Below, one piece after another: positions 1 to 10,578 of a stretch of DNA of 64,000 bases (position 1 is its first letter; each line of letters starts with the position of its first letter). A model generated the notes under the pieces. It did no database searches. It saw only the letters and a program-made list of their open reading frames with translations, and was not told where the DNA came from. The DNA lies in NCBI GenBank assembly GCA_947034895.1, contig OX344761.1:89355447-89419446 (forward strand), given 5' to 3'. A program made the translations under genes and the position numbers. This stretch comes from Rhytidiadelphus loreus (taxonomy: Eukaryota > Streptophyta > Bryopsida > Hypnales > Hylocomiaceae).

Positions 1-11
1 TCTTCTAGTAG

Positions 12-648
12 ACAACTACCAAACCAGACATTGCATTTTTTGTCAATCTTGTATCTTGTTATACACAAGCTCTTCAACAAGCTCATTTCAATGCTATCAA
101 GACCATTATTTGTTATATTAAAGGCACCATGTCACTTGGCCTCCATTATAAAAAATGAAGTGATTTAACAATTATGGGTTATAGCGATGCTAATTGGGGA
201 GGCGACCAAGATGAACACAAATCCATTGGTGCATTCATTCTCACAATAGACAATACTCCTATTACTTGGTGCACCAAGAAACAAACATGTGTTTCCTTAT
301 CCTCTACAAAATGTGAATACCGAGCTCTATTGGAAATCACCAAAGAAGTCATTTGGATGCAAGGCTTATACTCAGAACGTGGATTCAACACCAAAGGACC
401 AATCAAAATATACTGTGACAATCAAAGCGCTATTAAAATTTCCAAAAATCCGATTTATGATTCTAAAACCAAGCACTTTGAAGTTCATCTTCATTTTATT
501 CGCGACATGGTCAACAAACAACAAATTGAAGTTTTATACACTCCAACAAATCAACAACATGCTAACATTAAACCAAGGCACTGGGACGCTTAAAATTTAT
601 TGTTTGTCGGCAATTACTCAATCTTATAGCAACCTCCTCAATCACTTA
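12..648 (+). pseudogene. Ty1/copia polyprotein C-terminal remnant (end of reverse transcriptase plus RNase H)
   Basis: This is the 3' end of a Ty1/copia pol gene. The reading frame that starts near base 12 gives the tail of the reverse transcriptase (YIKGT followed by LGLHY), then the RNase H domain. The RNase H signature is clear: GYSDANWGGD, WCTKKQ, VSLSST, EYRAL, the catalytic-region CDNQSAI, and TKHFEVHLHFIRD, all in family order. It is broken. A TGA at 156-158 interrupts the frame between the two domains. Near 567-575 a one-base shift moves the conserved end (ADI, then TKALGRLKF and CRQLL) into another frame, which continues to about 648. The upstream part of the element lies outside the window. 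Domain identity is confident; the element is dead. Confidence 0.9.
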
Positions 649-767
649 AGTCTACCTCCTATGCCTGAGAAATTCTTGCTACATACATTTCAGCCTCTTC
701 CAGAGTTTTGAAACTCTTATACTCTTGTCCCTTATAGCCGTTCACCTGACGCTTGCAGGCATTCTAG

Positions 768-917
768 CACTACTAGAAAATTTAGATTTTTTGTTGTTTT
801 GGATGCGTTGATTCGGTCAAAATCTGACAGAAATCTGTTGAAATCAACAGATTTGAGTCAGATTTTGACCAGATCAATGCGTCCAAAACAACAAAAAATC
901 TGAATTTTCTAGTAGTG
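768..917. mobile_element. CACTA-type MITE, 150-bp hairpin (family A)
   Basis: The element begins CACTACTAGAAAATTTAGA and ends with its inverted complement TTTTCTAGTAGTG. The two halves pair almost completely around a CTGTTG/CAACAG core, so the unit is one long hairpin. It is flanked by the 3-bp direct repeat TAG (765-767 and 918-920), as expected for the CACTA (En/Spm) superfamily. It has no coding capacity. It sits between the copia pol end and its LTR, so it inserted after or into that retroelement. Confidence 0.9.
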
Positions 918-1338
918 TAGTTATGGTATACTCCCAGGCGGATTCCACATCGCATGGTGTAATATTTCCTTGCGCCCGCCTTATCTACTCCAACCCACTC
1001 AACGACTAGGGGGCACACGTCACTATTGACAACGCGCTCATCGTAGCCGCTCATACACTCACGTCCTGGGACACCAATTGCAACAGACAAGCTGATGTGT
1101 GTTTTTTCTTGAAATTGCTGTTGCAGACGCCTCACAAGCAGATTGCTCAATTCAACAAAGCAATAAGCTACCACTTTGTATAGAAACACCAACAACGACC
1201 ACAGACACAGTAGTAACAAGTTCAACATACTTCAAGAACAATCCTCCCGTCTACTTGTCCGACTATTGAAACCTTCTGCACCATAATCCGCCATTGCCAA
1301 ACTTCCTTTATGATTATGGACTAGGGTTTCAGGGAGGG
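918..1338. other. Spacer between copia pol and candidate 3' LTR, with polypurine tract
   Basis: No gene is supported here. The stretch is GC-richer than its surroundings and ends in the purine run AGGGAGGG (1331-1338), directly before the TGTTAGAA start of the candidate LTR. That is the position and composition expected of a copia plus-strand primer. Confidence 0.5.
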
Positions 1339-1600
1339 TGTTAGAATAGTGTACAGTTAGTATAGCTCAGTGTACAGAACTACATTAAGTTCATCCTTGT
1401 AGTCTCAGATCCATTTTTAGCAGATCTCCAATTCTTGTACTTAGGCAAGTTCGCTCACCTTGTTGAAACTCTCTAACAGATTCACAGATCTAGTAACAAT
1501 AAGATCTTCTTATTCAAACAACAACGATCAATACAGAAAAACACAAACTACAAAACTACAACTTTTTCAAGGAAGATGAACAATACTTGTACAATAAACT
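1339..1600 (+). mobile_element. Candidate 3' LTR of the Ty1/copia element (right edge uncertain)
   Basis: The sequence from 1339 starts TGTTAGAATAGTG, the usual TG start of plant copia LTRs, immediately after a purine-rich tract and downstream of the pol remnant in the same orientation. Its right end should be a CA near 1560-1600, but the partner LTR is outside the window, so neither the end nor a target duplication can be fixed. Confidence 0.45.
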
Positions 1601-1747
1601 ATGGATGAATGTTCTAATTCAGTTTCTGTGAACTATTCATCAATGACAAAACAATCTTTCTTGCGATCATCTATATATGCAATTTGCTTGATGTATGCCT
1701 ATTCTTGTAAACTCTTGGGTTGGGAATGTAGCATTGAGTGTACCAAT

Positions 1748-2030
1748 AACTTGATTGGAAGGTTTCAATCTTTGCGAGCTAGTCTCATTTTGAAAGCAAT
1801 AATGTACTTCAATCCTTCTATCATTTCTTACACTACTAGAAAATTTAGATTTTTTGTTGTTTTGGATGCGTTGATTTGGTCAAAATCTGACAGAAATCTG
1901 TTGAAATCAACAGATTTGAGTCAGATTTTGACCAGATCAATGCGTCCAAAACAACAAAAAATCTAAATTTTCTAGTAGTGTTATTTGTACTTTGGATGTG
2001 AATGTATCACTCTATTTGGAGGCCAAAGTT
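1748..2030 (+). repeat. Dispersed repeat copy, split by a MITE
   Basis: The segment 1748-1830 continued at 1981-2030 matches 43697-43810 over its length (shared words include CAATCCTTCTATCATTTCTT and TTATTTGTACTT), and more loosely 34013-34080. The copy at 43.7 kb lacks the MITE and shows a single TTA at the insertion point. The repeat's own identity is unknown. Confidence 0.7.
1831..1980. mobile_element. CACTA-type MITE, 150-bp hairpin (family A)
   Basis: It is the same length and nearly the same sequence as the element at 768-917, with CACTACTAGAAAA and TTTTCTAGTAGTG ends. The flanking duplication is TTA (1828-1830 and 1981-1983). A related empty site at 43784-43786 carries one TTA, which confirms the borders. 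Confidence 0.95.
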
Positions 2031-2306
2031 CTCAACTTTCATTTCAACAAGCATTCTCTTTTATTTGTTGAGAATTGTACATTAATCCTTCTCCCACATT
2101 CTAATCAACTTTTGTTAGGATCCAATTTGGCTACACTTATTTTTAGCTCACTGAAAACATTAAGTGTCCCAAAAATACATTTTAAAAGTAAAAAAAACTC
2201 CATTTTAACACTCAACAAGATCCAATAGAAACTTAGATAGTTTAATATTTATTCAGAACCATCGTCAAACCATGCTTTTTCAAATAGTTCTTGGAGTCGT
2301 TACCTT

Positions 2307-2498
2307 CACTAGTAGAAAACGCAGGAATTTTGACAGAATTCTGTTGATTTGGTTACATTGTCCCGGTCACTGTTCTGTTGATTTCAATAGAAATCTGTAA
2401 TTTTCAACAAATTTCTGTTGGAATCAACAGAACAGTGACCGAGACAACGTGACCAAATCAACAGAATTCTGTCAAAATTCTTGCGTTTTCTACTAGTG
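2307..2498. mobile_element. CACTA-type MITE, 192-bp hairpin (family B)
   Basis: The ends are CACTAGTAGAAAACGCAGG and its inverted complement. The arms pair through CAACAGAATTCTGTCAAAAT and its complement, to a loop near 2400. It is flanked by CTT on both sides (2304-2306, 2499-2501). It has no coding capacity. Confidence 0.9.
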
Positions 2499-2678
2499 CT
2501 TATATTACAATTATGTGGCCATCATTCAAAACTAGGAATCAATGGCAAGTATGGACAATGCCATGTATCAAACCTACACTTTCTTTTATCATCTGGGTGA
2601 TTGCAAGAAAGACCGAACAATTTTGGTAGCGTTCTGCCAAAACTGTGATTTTTTGCGCTCAATACTATGAGTACTACA

Positions 2679-4283
2679 CACTACAAGGGAAATGGGCCCT
2701 AATCTACAATTTTTTTGATAGAATAGTGTCCAAAATGACAATCACAACTTGTGAAATTTTGTTTTTTGTCAATGCAGTCAATATTGCAAAGTCTGTCAAA
2801 TTCTTGTCAATTTCTCAATCAATTTTGTCAAACAAAGTTACTGTCTTCCTAGAAAACAAAGAAATTTTTATATACAATTTTTATTTTAGATACAAAATCA
2901 AGTGGCTATCATTTTCTAAGTTCATATAAGAAATTATACCTCGTTGCAATCTTTAACCATTCACCACCAATAACATTACTTTCTTCTAGGGAGAGAAATT
3001 CCCTCTACATATGTGGAGGTAGGAGGTCAACCAACGCATATGGGATATGTGAATTTTTGAAGTTGTGAGCTCATAGTGAAGTTACAAATTCGTAATTTTG
3101 TAATAAAACTAAGATTTTAGACCTCATTTGAGCATAGTAGAATGTATTTTTTTAAGAACTTTGAACTAATAATAGTTAGAATATGAATTGGAGTTTTAAG
3201 TTCAAAAATAATTTTGACACTTCAAGTTTTCAATCAAAAGTTATAGGCATATTTCAAAGAGGAAGTTTGAAAAAATATAATAAAAACAATTTTAAATACC
3301 TCTTTGAAATTTTATAACTTTTGATTGAAAAATTTAAATGTCAAAAGAATTTTTGGATGAAAAACTTGAGTTTATTTCCTAAATAATTTTAGTTCAATTA
3401 TTTTTGAAGAAACACATTATTCTATGCCTAAATGAGGTCTGAAGTTCTACTTTCAACACAATTCCTATTTCTAACTTAACACATAAAGTTAGACATAGGA
3501 ATTGTGTTGAAAGTAGGACTTCAGACCTCATTTAGGCATAGATGAATGTGTTTTTTCAAAAAAAATTAACTAACATTAGTTATAAAATCAACTCAAGATT
3601 TTCTTTTAAAAATTTATTTGACATTTTTAGTTTCCAATCAAAAGTTATGAAATTTCAAAGAGGTGTTTGAAATTGTTCTTATTATATTTTTTCAAACTTC
3701 CTCGTTGAAATATGCCTATAACTTTTGATTGAAAACTTGAAGTGTCAAAATTATTTTTGAACTTGAAACTCTAATTCATATATTAACTAGTCTTACTTCA
3801 AAGTTCTTAAAAAAATACATTCTACTATGCTCAAATGAGGTCTAAAATCTTAGTTTTATTACAAAATTACGAATTTGTAACTTCACTATGAGCTCACAAC
3901 TTCAAAAATTCACATATCTCATATGCGTTGGTTGACCTCCTACCTCCACATATATAGAGGGAATTTCTCTCCCTAGAAAAAATTAATGTTGTTGGTGGTG
4001 AATGGTTAAAGATTGCAACGAGGTATAATTTCTTATATGAACTTAGAAAATGATAGCCACTTGATTTTGTATCTAAAATAAAAATTGTATATAAAAATTT
4101 CTTTGTTTTCTAGGAAGACAGTAACTTTGTTTGACAAAATTGATTGAGAAATTGATATGAATTTGACAGACTTTGCAATATTGACTGCATTGACAAAAAG
4201 CAAAATTTCACAAGTTGTGATTGTCATTTCGGACACTATTCTATCAAAAAATTTGTAGATTAGGGCCCATTTCCCTTGTAGTG
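2679..4283. mobile_element. 1.6-kb near-perfect palindrome with CACTA-like ends
   Basis: The left arm (2679-3477) and right arm (3486-4283) are inverted copies with only scattered mismatches, separated by an 8-base centre (AACACATA). The ends are CACTACAAGGGAAAT and its complement, similar to CACTA termini. Each arm contains a weaker inner palindrome around the word AATCAAAAGTTAT. A 63-residue reading frame (MTITTCEIL... ending KWLSFSKFI) appears once in each arm, on opposite strands, because of the symmetry; I see no reason to call it a protein. No matching 3-bp duplication was found (ACA versus ATT), so the borders could be slightly off or mutated. Confidence 0.85.
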
Positions 4284-4669
4284 ATTAGCTTCATTTTCCA
4301 AAAGTCATGATTAATGGCAACTCATTCACTTAAATTGTAACGCCAAATAGGACCGGTCTTTCTTGCAATCACCCATCTATTAAGTATTACAATATATATG
4401 AAGAAAGAATCTTGGAATAATAGTTAGCAACATTGTTTACATTAATGATTGCAATATTTGTGCTATAAAAATCACTTCTATTAACAAACTGAATCAATGC
4501 ATTAATTACTCATTGTAAACAACATTAGGTAATTTTTATACTCTACATCCATAATCCATGATTGCATTGTAGGTCAATGATAACCTCTTAAACTTTTGAA
4601 GTTGGACAATTTTACAAAAATCAAGGTAATCTATACATCCATTCAAAAATAGAGTATGAAACTTTATGA

Positions 4670-4990
4670 AGCTAACTAATGGATGAAAGTAAAAATTCAA
4701 GCATGCCATTGTAGTAAGGAAATTGATTGGTGTTAGACAACTCAATTGCAAGCACCATGGCCTTCATGTTGTAGGGTCAATGCTAGGAGTTTTAGACCAA
4801 TGAAGATAGTAGGAGAACATGCAACTAATGCACTTAAGATACCATTTGCAAGAATTTTAGTGAATGGTGAATTCCTAGAAGCTTGGTGGTTCACAGTGAC
4901 AACATTATTAGCATCATGATAATAAGAAGTGACTGACCTTCATAGGCTTGCAAAATTTTGAATAACAATATATGAGCATTTTATCTCCAC
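4670..4990 (-). pseudogene. Fragment of a lectin receptor kinase 3' region
   Basis: Read on the minus strand, about 4975-4935 matches the kinase segment AYEGxSL (TTCAAAATTTTGCAAGCC), and the sequence from about 4930 down to 4670 matches 45430-45690 on the plus strand over its length, with many substitutions. The same sequence lies just downstream of the broken kinase at 18600-18779. It is therefore a dispersed piece of this gene family's 3' end, with stops and no usable frame. Confidence 0.6.
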
Positions 4991-5462
4991 CCTTAAGATA
5001 GAATGAGCACAACTAGGTTCTTCATGTTTTCAGTCTTCAATTCCTAGTGGTTGTTTAGGCGACGCTCAATTGTGCCTTTCTAGGAATGGACAATTTGGAT
5101 TTGTACTAATTCCAAAGTATTTAAGTATAAACTTGAAACAAAGTGATCTCCAAAAGTTAGAAGTTTTGGTCAATTTTGGCCAATGTTGACCAAAATTCTA
5201 AACCTCCAAATAAAATCTAGTCAAATCTAAATTATAAGTATCCTAAGTAGTAGAGTACACATTAGAAGAGGACTCGACCTTTGGATAGGTTGTAAAAATA
5301 TTCACTATTTTTACTTGACCAAAGCAACATTGGTTAGTCTAGCACTTGAGCCAAAAATATCCACATTGGCATTAGTACAAGAATGTTGACTAGTCATTGG
5401 TACAAGAGGTGTAGGAGCATCATGCTGTAATATGTCATGATGAGCTTGAGTACAACTCATTC
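4991..5462. other. No recognised feature
   Basis: This is AT-rich sequence with no convincing open frame, repeat or RNA gene. Confidence 0.6.
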
Positions 5463-6525
5463 CACTAGAAGAAAAACTTGTCCACCACAATCGGCTAAAA
5501 TGCGATTAAGTGTCATACACAACTAATTATCTTGCAACTGAACATTGCCCTCTTTATTTGCACCAAATTCTTACGTCACTATTTGAAGTCACTATTTTAC
5601 ATCATTAGAACAATGTTTAGTTGCAAAGTAGTTGTAGAATGAAATTGATACATTGTTTTAGTTGCAAAGTAGTCATAGAATGAAGTATAGGATTATGAGA
5701 GTGGGAACAAAGTTGAAATTTAGAATGAATGTGAGTTCTTCTTCATCCAAAATTCATCATAGTTGTCAATGTGGACTAGTCCATAGTCTATGATATTCAC
5801 TGTGTTGATTTGTAGTCACAAAAACAAATTAGGAAATAAGTAGGAAACAATTGCAATTATAAAATGACAGTAGTCGTTTCTAAGTTGTTTAGTAGTTGTT
5901 CCAAATCATTTTTCAATTGTCTTATATCAATTGTCCCATATCAATTGTCAATAGTGTCATTAGATTGGACATATAAGACTCATAAGTAGTTGTATCTTTA
6001 TGTAATGAATTTTGTTAATAGAATTCTAAGATTTTTATAGTTTGTAGATTCTACATTTTGTAGATATTAAAATCTACAAATTCTACAAATAAAAAACAAG
6101 TCACAAACAAATTGCAATGAAGTCAAAGACAAGTCACAAACAAATTGCAATGAAGTCAAAGACAAGTCACAAACAAATTGCAATGAAGTCAAAGACAAGT
6201 CACAATGAAGTATTAATGAAGTCGCAAATAAGTCATACATTAGTCACAAATGAATCGCCAATAAGTCTACAATTCACCGATTAAGTGACCAACCTCACAT
6301 GGTAGCAAATACCATATAAGCAACCATGTCATAAAGCGTATCGATGAAGTTTCAAGTAAGTTGTCAAATGAGAAACAATCCCATTTTGCCTTGCAACTAT
6401 GATACAACTAGAAAACTTATCCACAACAACTGGAGGCCTCTAGATTATCACCAATTGCAAATGTCCATTGCAACTAAAAACTAGTTGCTCTTTGTAGTTG
6501 CAAAACCCCTCATTTTCTTCTAGTG
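5463..6525. mobile_element. Non-autonomous CACTA element, 1.06 kb
   Basis: It begins CACTAGAAGAAAA and ends TTTTCTTCTAGTG, with TTC on both sides (5460-5462, 6526-6528). Unlike the small hairpins, the arms do not pair beyond the terminal repeat. Many TTGCAA/GTTGCAA words lie near both ends, as expected for subterminal transposase-binding repeats of CACTA elements. No transposase is encoded. Confidence 0.85.
6096..6205. repeat. 33-bp tandem repeat, three full copies
   Basis: Units start at 6096, 6129 and 6162 (ACAAGTCACAAACAAATTGC...), with a partial fourth from 6195. They lie inside the CACTA element and include its TTGCAA word. Confidence 0.9.
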
Positions 6526-6834
6526 TTCATTCACTACTAGAAAAACAGTGCCCAAATTAACAAAACATTAACAATTTTTTGTTAATTTGGGTACTACAAC
6601 GTCCACTTTCACAAATTTTTGTTAACTGTGCCCTAATTAACAAATTTTTTTGTTGATTTGGATAGTGCAATTACTACATCAACAAAATTTTGTTAATTTT
6701 TTGGGAATCTTTTTGAATCTTTTTGAATCTTTTGAATTTTTTTAGAAATCTTAGAAATCTTCAAAAATCTTTAAGAATCTTCAATATACAATGTAGATTT
6801 ACGAACAAAATAAGTACACAATTCGGTGTTTATT

Positions 6835-7193
6835 AAAGTCAGCAGACTTTAGGGGCAATTTTCACCTTGAAAAATTATTTTTTTCAAGAAACTTTGGACT
6901 AATGAAAGTTGTAAAATTGATATATCTTTCACCTCCAAATATTTTTTTGAGATTTAGATCTTCTAATCAAAAGTTATGAACAAAAATCAGAGAGGGGTAA
7001 AAATGGACATTCTTTTTTATATTTTGAAACACCTTCTCTGATTTTTGTCCATAACTTTTAATTTAAAGATTTAAATCTTAAACGGATTGTTGGAGGTGAA
7101 AGATGTTTTCATCTTAAAACTTTCATTAGTTCAAAGGATGTTTTGAAAAGTTTATCTTCTAGGACAAAATTGCCACCAAAGTCTACTGACTTT
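6835..7193. repeat. Inverted repeat inside the 1.66-kb CACTA element
   Basis: The arms begin AAAGTCAGCAGACTTT and end AAAGTCTACTGACTTT and pair through ATCAGAGA/TCTCTGAT near the centre. It is related in sequence to the next inverted repeat at 7361-7717. Confidence 0.8.
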
Positions 7194-7360
7194 TAATGGG
7201 AAAAACATTAAAGAATAAAGTAAATAAAATTATATACCTCAACTCCAAATTCATATATAAGTATATTTTAAATCTTTTTTTTCTTTAGAAGCCTTTGGAG
7301 TCTTAATTTTACAATGTAGATTTAAAAAAAATTAAGTCATCACTAATCGATTTTCTAAAA

Positions 7361-7717
7361 AGTCAGCAGACTTAAAAGGCGATTCAGACCCAGTAAAAGA
7401 ACTTTTTTGGAAAAACTTTGAACTTAAAAAAGTTGAAAAATTAAGTTATCTTTTGCCTCCAACAATTTTTTTGAGATTCGGACCTACCAATAAAAAGTTA
7501 TGGACGAAAATCAGAGAGGGAGTTTAAAAACTTTTAAAATAAATATTCATTTTCATCCCTCTCTGATTTTTGTTCATAACTTTTGATTGGTAGGTCCAAA
7601 TCTCAAAAAAATTGTTGGAGGTGAAAGATAACTGGATTTGTCAACGTTTTCTAGTCTGAAGTTTTTCCAAAAAATTTCTTTTACTGGGTCTGAATTGCTC
7701 CTAAAGTCTGCTGACTT
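7361..7717. repeat. Second related inverted repeat inside the same element
   Basis: The arms begin AGTCAGCAGACTT and end AAGTCTGCTGACTT, with CAGACCCAGTAAAAG pairing CTTTTACTGGGTCTG. It shares the inner block around TCAGAGAGGG with the inverted repeat at 6835-7193, so one probably duplicated from the other. Confidence 0.8.
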
Positions 7718-7790
7718 TAAAAAAGAATGAAAAAAATCCGAAAAAACTATCTAAATGGATTTCTATTCTGTTAGTAATCAAACACCTTGA

Positions 7791-7957
7791 AAGGTTGGTG
7801 CCTTGGCAAGAGCCTTGGCCTCTAACCATGAGGTCCCGGGTTCAAATCTGGGTGGCTTCATTTCCATGGTAGCCATTGCCATGTGGCAATTGGCTAGGTT
7901 GCCACGTGGTAGTTGGATTGCCGGCCTTGTGGCACTACCCTAGACATCAAAAAAAAT
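7791..7957 (+). mobile_element. tRNA-derived SINE-like sequence with pol III B box
   Basis: The word GGTTCAAATCT (7839-7849) is a close match to the RNA polymerase III B box, preceded about 35 bases upstream by an A-box-like TGGTGCCTTGG. The sequence ends with an A-rich run after CATC (about 7948-7957), as a SINE would. The cloverleaf does not close well enough for a functional tRNA. It lies inside a CACTA element. Confidence 0.5.
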
Positions 7958-8190
7958 ATTTTATGAATTTTTAAAAAAATATTTCAAAAAAAATGTCCAA
8001 ATTAACAAAAAAATCAACACTTTTTTGTTAGAAAATGAACACTTTTTTGTTAAGATTCAGCATTGTTTTGTTAAAAAATCAACACTTTTGTGTTCAAAAG
8101 TGTTCAAATCAACACGTCCAAATTAACAAAAAAAATCAACACTTTTGTGTTGAGTTTTGTTAATTTGGTCACTGTTTTTTTCTACTAGTG

Positions 8191-9617
8191 ATTGGCAAGG
8201 CTATTCCTTCCATTTTGAATTGCAGATATTTCAACACCTATTATTGGACAGATGGATGACAAACATTAACATTCATTCTAAGTTCATTCCTACTATTGGA
8301 ACCAAACTACTTTTTGGTGCTTTGTTTTTTGGGGCATGGTTTTTCTCCTTTCTTTCTTTGTTTTGTGCTTTGTGCTTTGCTTTGTGCTTTGTGCTTTGTA
8401 AAATGAATTTTCAATCTTAAGTTCAAGCAATTATGTTTGACATCAAAAATAATGAAAGAATAACAAAAGAGACTATACTTTGATAAGAGTTGAGGTGAAT
8501 TCATTGGTATCCTTGATGCCTGGAAAAAGGGATGGATACACAAAAATATGGTGGTAGTAGTGTTCATGGGTCCTACAAGGCACAAGTTTTAGGATTTTGT
8601 TTTAATGCAAATTCTATTGTTGTGATTGAGATTCAGTTGAGGCATGCCTATATGCAATTGAAGTTACTTGATTTGAAGAAAGAACCAAGAATAATATCAA
8701 GAGGCTCTCATTGTAAGTCTTCTTTACAACTATTCATCTTTAATTTTAACTATTCAACTTCAACATTACAACTATTCATCTTCAACTTCCTCTTCAACAA
8801 CTTCCTCTTTAACTTTTTCAACTTTACAACTATTCATCTTCTCCCAATTGTTTTAGCTTTGTTTTTTTATCTCACATGAGTAATGAAATTTTTGTACAAA
8901 CTTGTATTTGTCAGAATATGAGGATTGGGTAGATCCAAAGAATGTGATAAATTTAATAATGGTATTTCATGTAGACATTGAGAAGATGTATTGAAGAAGA
9001 CGAATGAACAAATAAATGCTTGATGATAGCTTGTTTTTTATAATGCCAAATAATACCAAACCTCCAAATAGTCCGTCAACAATTTGGACTGGTCAAAGAG
9101 ATATCTCTTCCAAGCTTCAATGACACCATCTAACCACTCCCAGACATGTTGACAACTAAGTCTTTCCGTGCCAAGATGCTTTCTGATTTCATTGCTTCAA
9201 TGAAACCCAACACTAGTAGTAGGCAAACTCATTTGCAATTGGTGATGCGAATTATAGTCATAAATGATTAGTTTTCTTGGATGCAAACAATTTACAAAAC
9301 CAAAACTTTGTTTGTTTTCAAGGTGGTCATAGAAGAGCTAATGTGTTCCTTCATGGACAAAGACTAGAATTCAAAGTGATAAAGGGAGGCAATGTGCAAC
9401 GATTGCATTTAGATTTCACATTGTTAGGTCGACATTGTATAACAACTTCTAGTTTATCCATGAGAGATATTTGGTTGAAATTGGATGGCAACTAATAGAC
9501 GAAGTCAGTTATATTGATATATATTATAACTATGAATTGCAAATATGAAGATTGGAAGGTCCAAGATTGAGGTTGGTTGGGATTGGTTTTTAACCAATTT
9601 GTACCAAAGAATTATTA
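8191..9617. other. No gene; low-complexity patches
   Basis: A TTTGTGC-type microsatellite lies at 8361-8400 and a CT-rich stretch with repeated ACAACTATTCATCTT at 8727-8840. The open frames here (for example a 72-codon frame at 9277-9495) resemble nothing I recognise and have no coding-like composition. Confidence 0.5.
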
Positions 9618-9767
9618 TACTAGTAGAAAATCTGAAATTTTTGTCATTTTGGATGCGTTGTTTTGGACAAAATCTAAGAGAGATATGTTATTTTCAACAG
9701 ATTTCTGTTAGATTTTGTTCAAAAAAACACATCCAAAATGACAAAAATTTCAGATTTTCTACTATAA
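9618..9767. mobile_element. CACTA-type MITE, 150 bp, decayed ends (family A-like)
   Basis: This hairpin matches the 150-bp family but its outermost bases have mutated (TACTAGTAG at the left, CTACTATAA at the right). The flanking TTA duplication (9615-9617, 9768-9770) is intact. Confidence 0.85.
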
Positions 9768-10003
9768 TTATTGCCCTTAGTATCGATTGTCCAAAAAAAA
9801 ATTCCCCATAGATTGTAAACAATGGATACCTCTATCAGAAGGTATGATGATTTGAATTTGTAGAAATGATTGCATATAATTGTATGAATGTAATTGCATG
9901 TAATTTACAAAAATGCATTAGAAGGGATTTGAGGCCTCTAAGAGACTATTTTGAGGTTGTTTCCCTTGTTGTGAACCACTGTAGTACTATCAAACTATTA
10001 AAT

Positions 10004-10325
10004 AATAATCAAATAAGATATTTAATAATCAAATAAGATATTTAATAATCAAATAAGATATTTAATAATCAAATAAGATATTTAATAATCAAATAAGATA
10101 TTTAATAATCAAATAAGATATTTAATAATCAAATAAGATATTTAATAATCAAATAAGATATTTAATAATCAAATAAGATATTTAATAATCAAATAAGATA
10201 TTTAATAATCAAATAAGATATTTAATAATCAAATAAGATATTTAATAATCAAATAAGATATTTAATAATCAAATAAGATATTTAATAATCAAATAAGATA
10301 TTTAATAATCAAATAAGATATTTAA
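10004..10325. repeat. 20-bp minisatellite, about 16 identical copies
   Basis: The unit TTTAATAATCAAATAAGATA is repeated fifteen times without a single mismatch from 10021 to 10320, with a partial unit before (10004-10020) and TTTAA after. It has no spacers and no reading frame. Confidence 0.98.
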
Positions 10326-10578
10326 TTAGCTAGTATTGCTAGGGGTGCTACTATTACCATGAGAGCTACTATCGCCTGCGGTATTCAAAGATATTTCTGA
10401 AGGACTAGGACTACTATTGCTCTTGTGGAACTTGAACTCCGGTGTCCCTACAAGAAACAAAGTACAAATTTGCCTTCCTATTGATTCCAAGGTATTCAAC
10501 CTTCCCCCCTTTGTATACAAACTCTTGATTTCTTCCAATGAATCACCAATCCAACGCATTGACCGAGATGCTCCTCTA
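10326..10578 (-). pseudogene. Possible isolated exon, hypothetical protein
   Basis: The minus strand has a 77-codon open frame from ATG at 10559 to TAA at 10326, with protein-like character: MRWIGDSLEEIKSLYTK, then a Ser-rich tail. The frame stays open upstream to 10578, where it meets a pyrimidine tract ending CATTAG, a good 3' splice site. That suggests an exon rather than a complete gene. Its stop falls exactly where the 20-bp minisatellite begins, so the original 3' part may have been replaced. I do not recognise the family; it may also be chance. Confidence 0.25.

Larger units (their letters stand above)
6532..8190. mobile_element. Non-autonomous CACTA element, 1.66 kb
   Basis: The ends are CACTACTAGAAAAACAGTG and the inverted form at 8173-8190, flanked by ATT on both sides (6529-6531, 8191-8193). 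Both subterminal zones are arrays of AATTAACAAAA and AATCAACACTTTT words. The middle holds two large inverted repeats and a SINE-like insertion. Only six bases, the two adjacent target duplications TTC and ATT, separate it from the element at 5463-6525. Confidence 0.85.

Noticed and set aside
782..1228. 148-codon minus-strand open frame
   Set aside because: Its C-terminal third is the hairpin MITE at 768-917 read backwards and the rest is antisense to the copia spacer; no domain is recognisable.
2645..4236. Near-identical short proteins on opposite strands (2645-2929 plus, 4033-4236 minus)
   Set aside because: They are the same stretch of a palindrome read from both arms; similarity reflects the inverted repeat, not conservation of a protein.
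7791..7865. Functional tRNA gene
   Set aside because: A B box is present but the arms of a cloverleaf do not pair properly and the sequence continues into an A-rich tail; a SINE-like relic fits better.
10004..10325. CRISPR-like array
   Set aside because: The 20-bp units are directly adjacent with no spacers, and the context is a plant genome.
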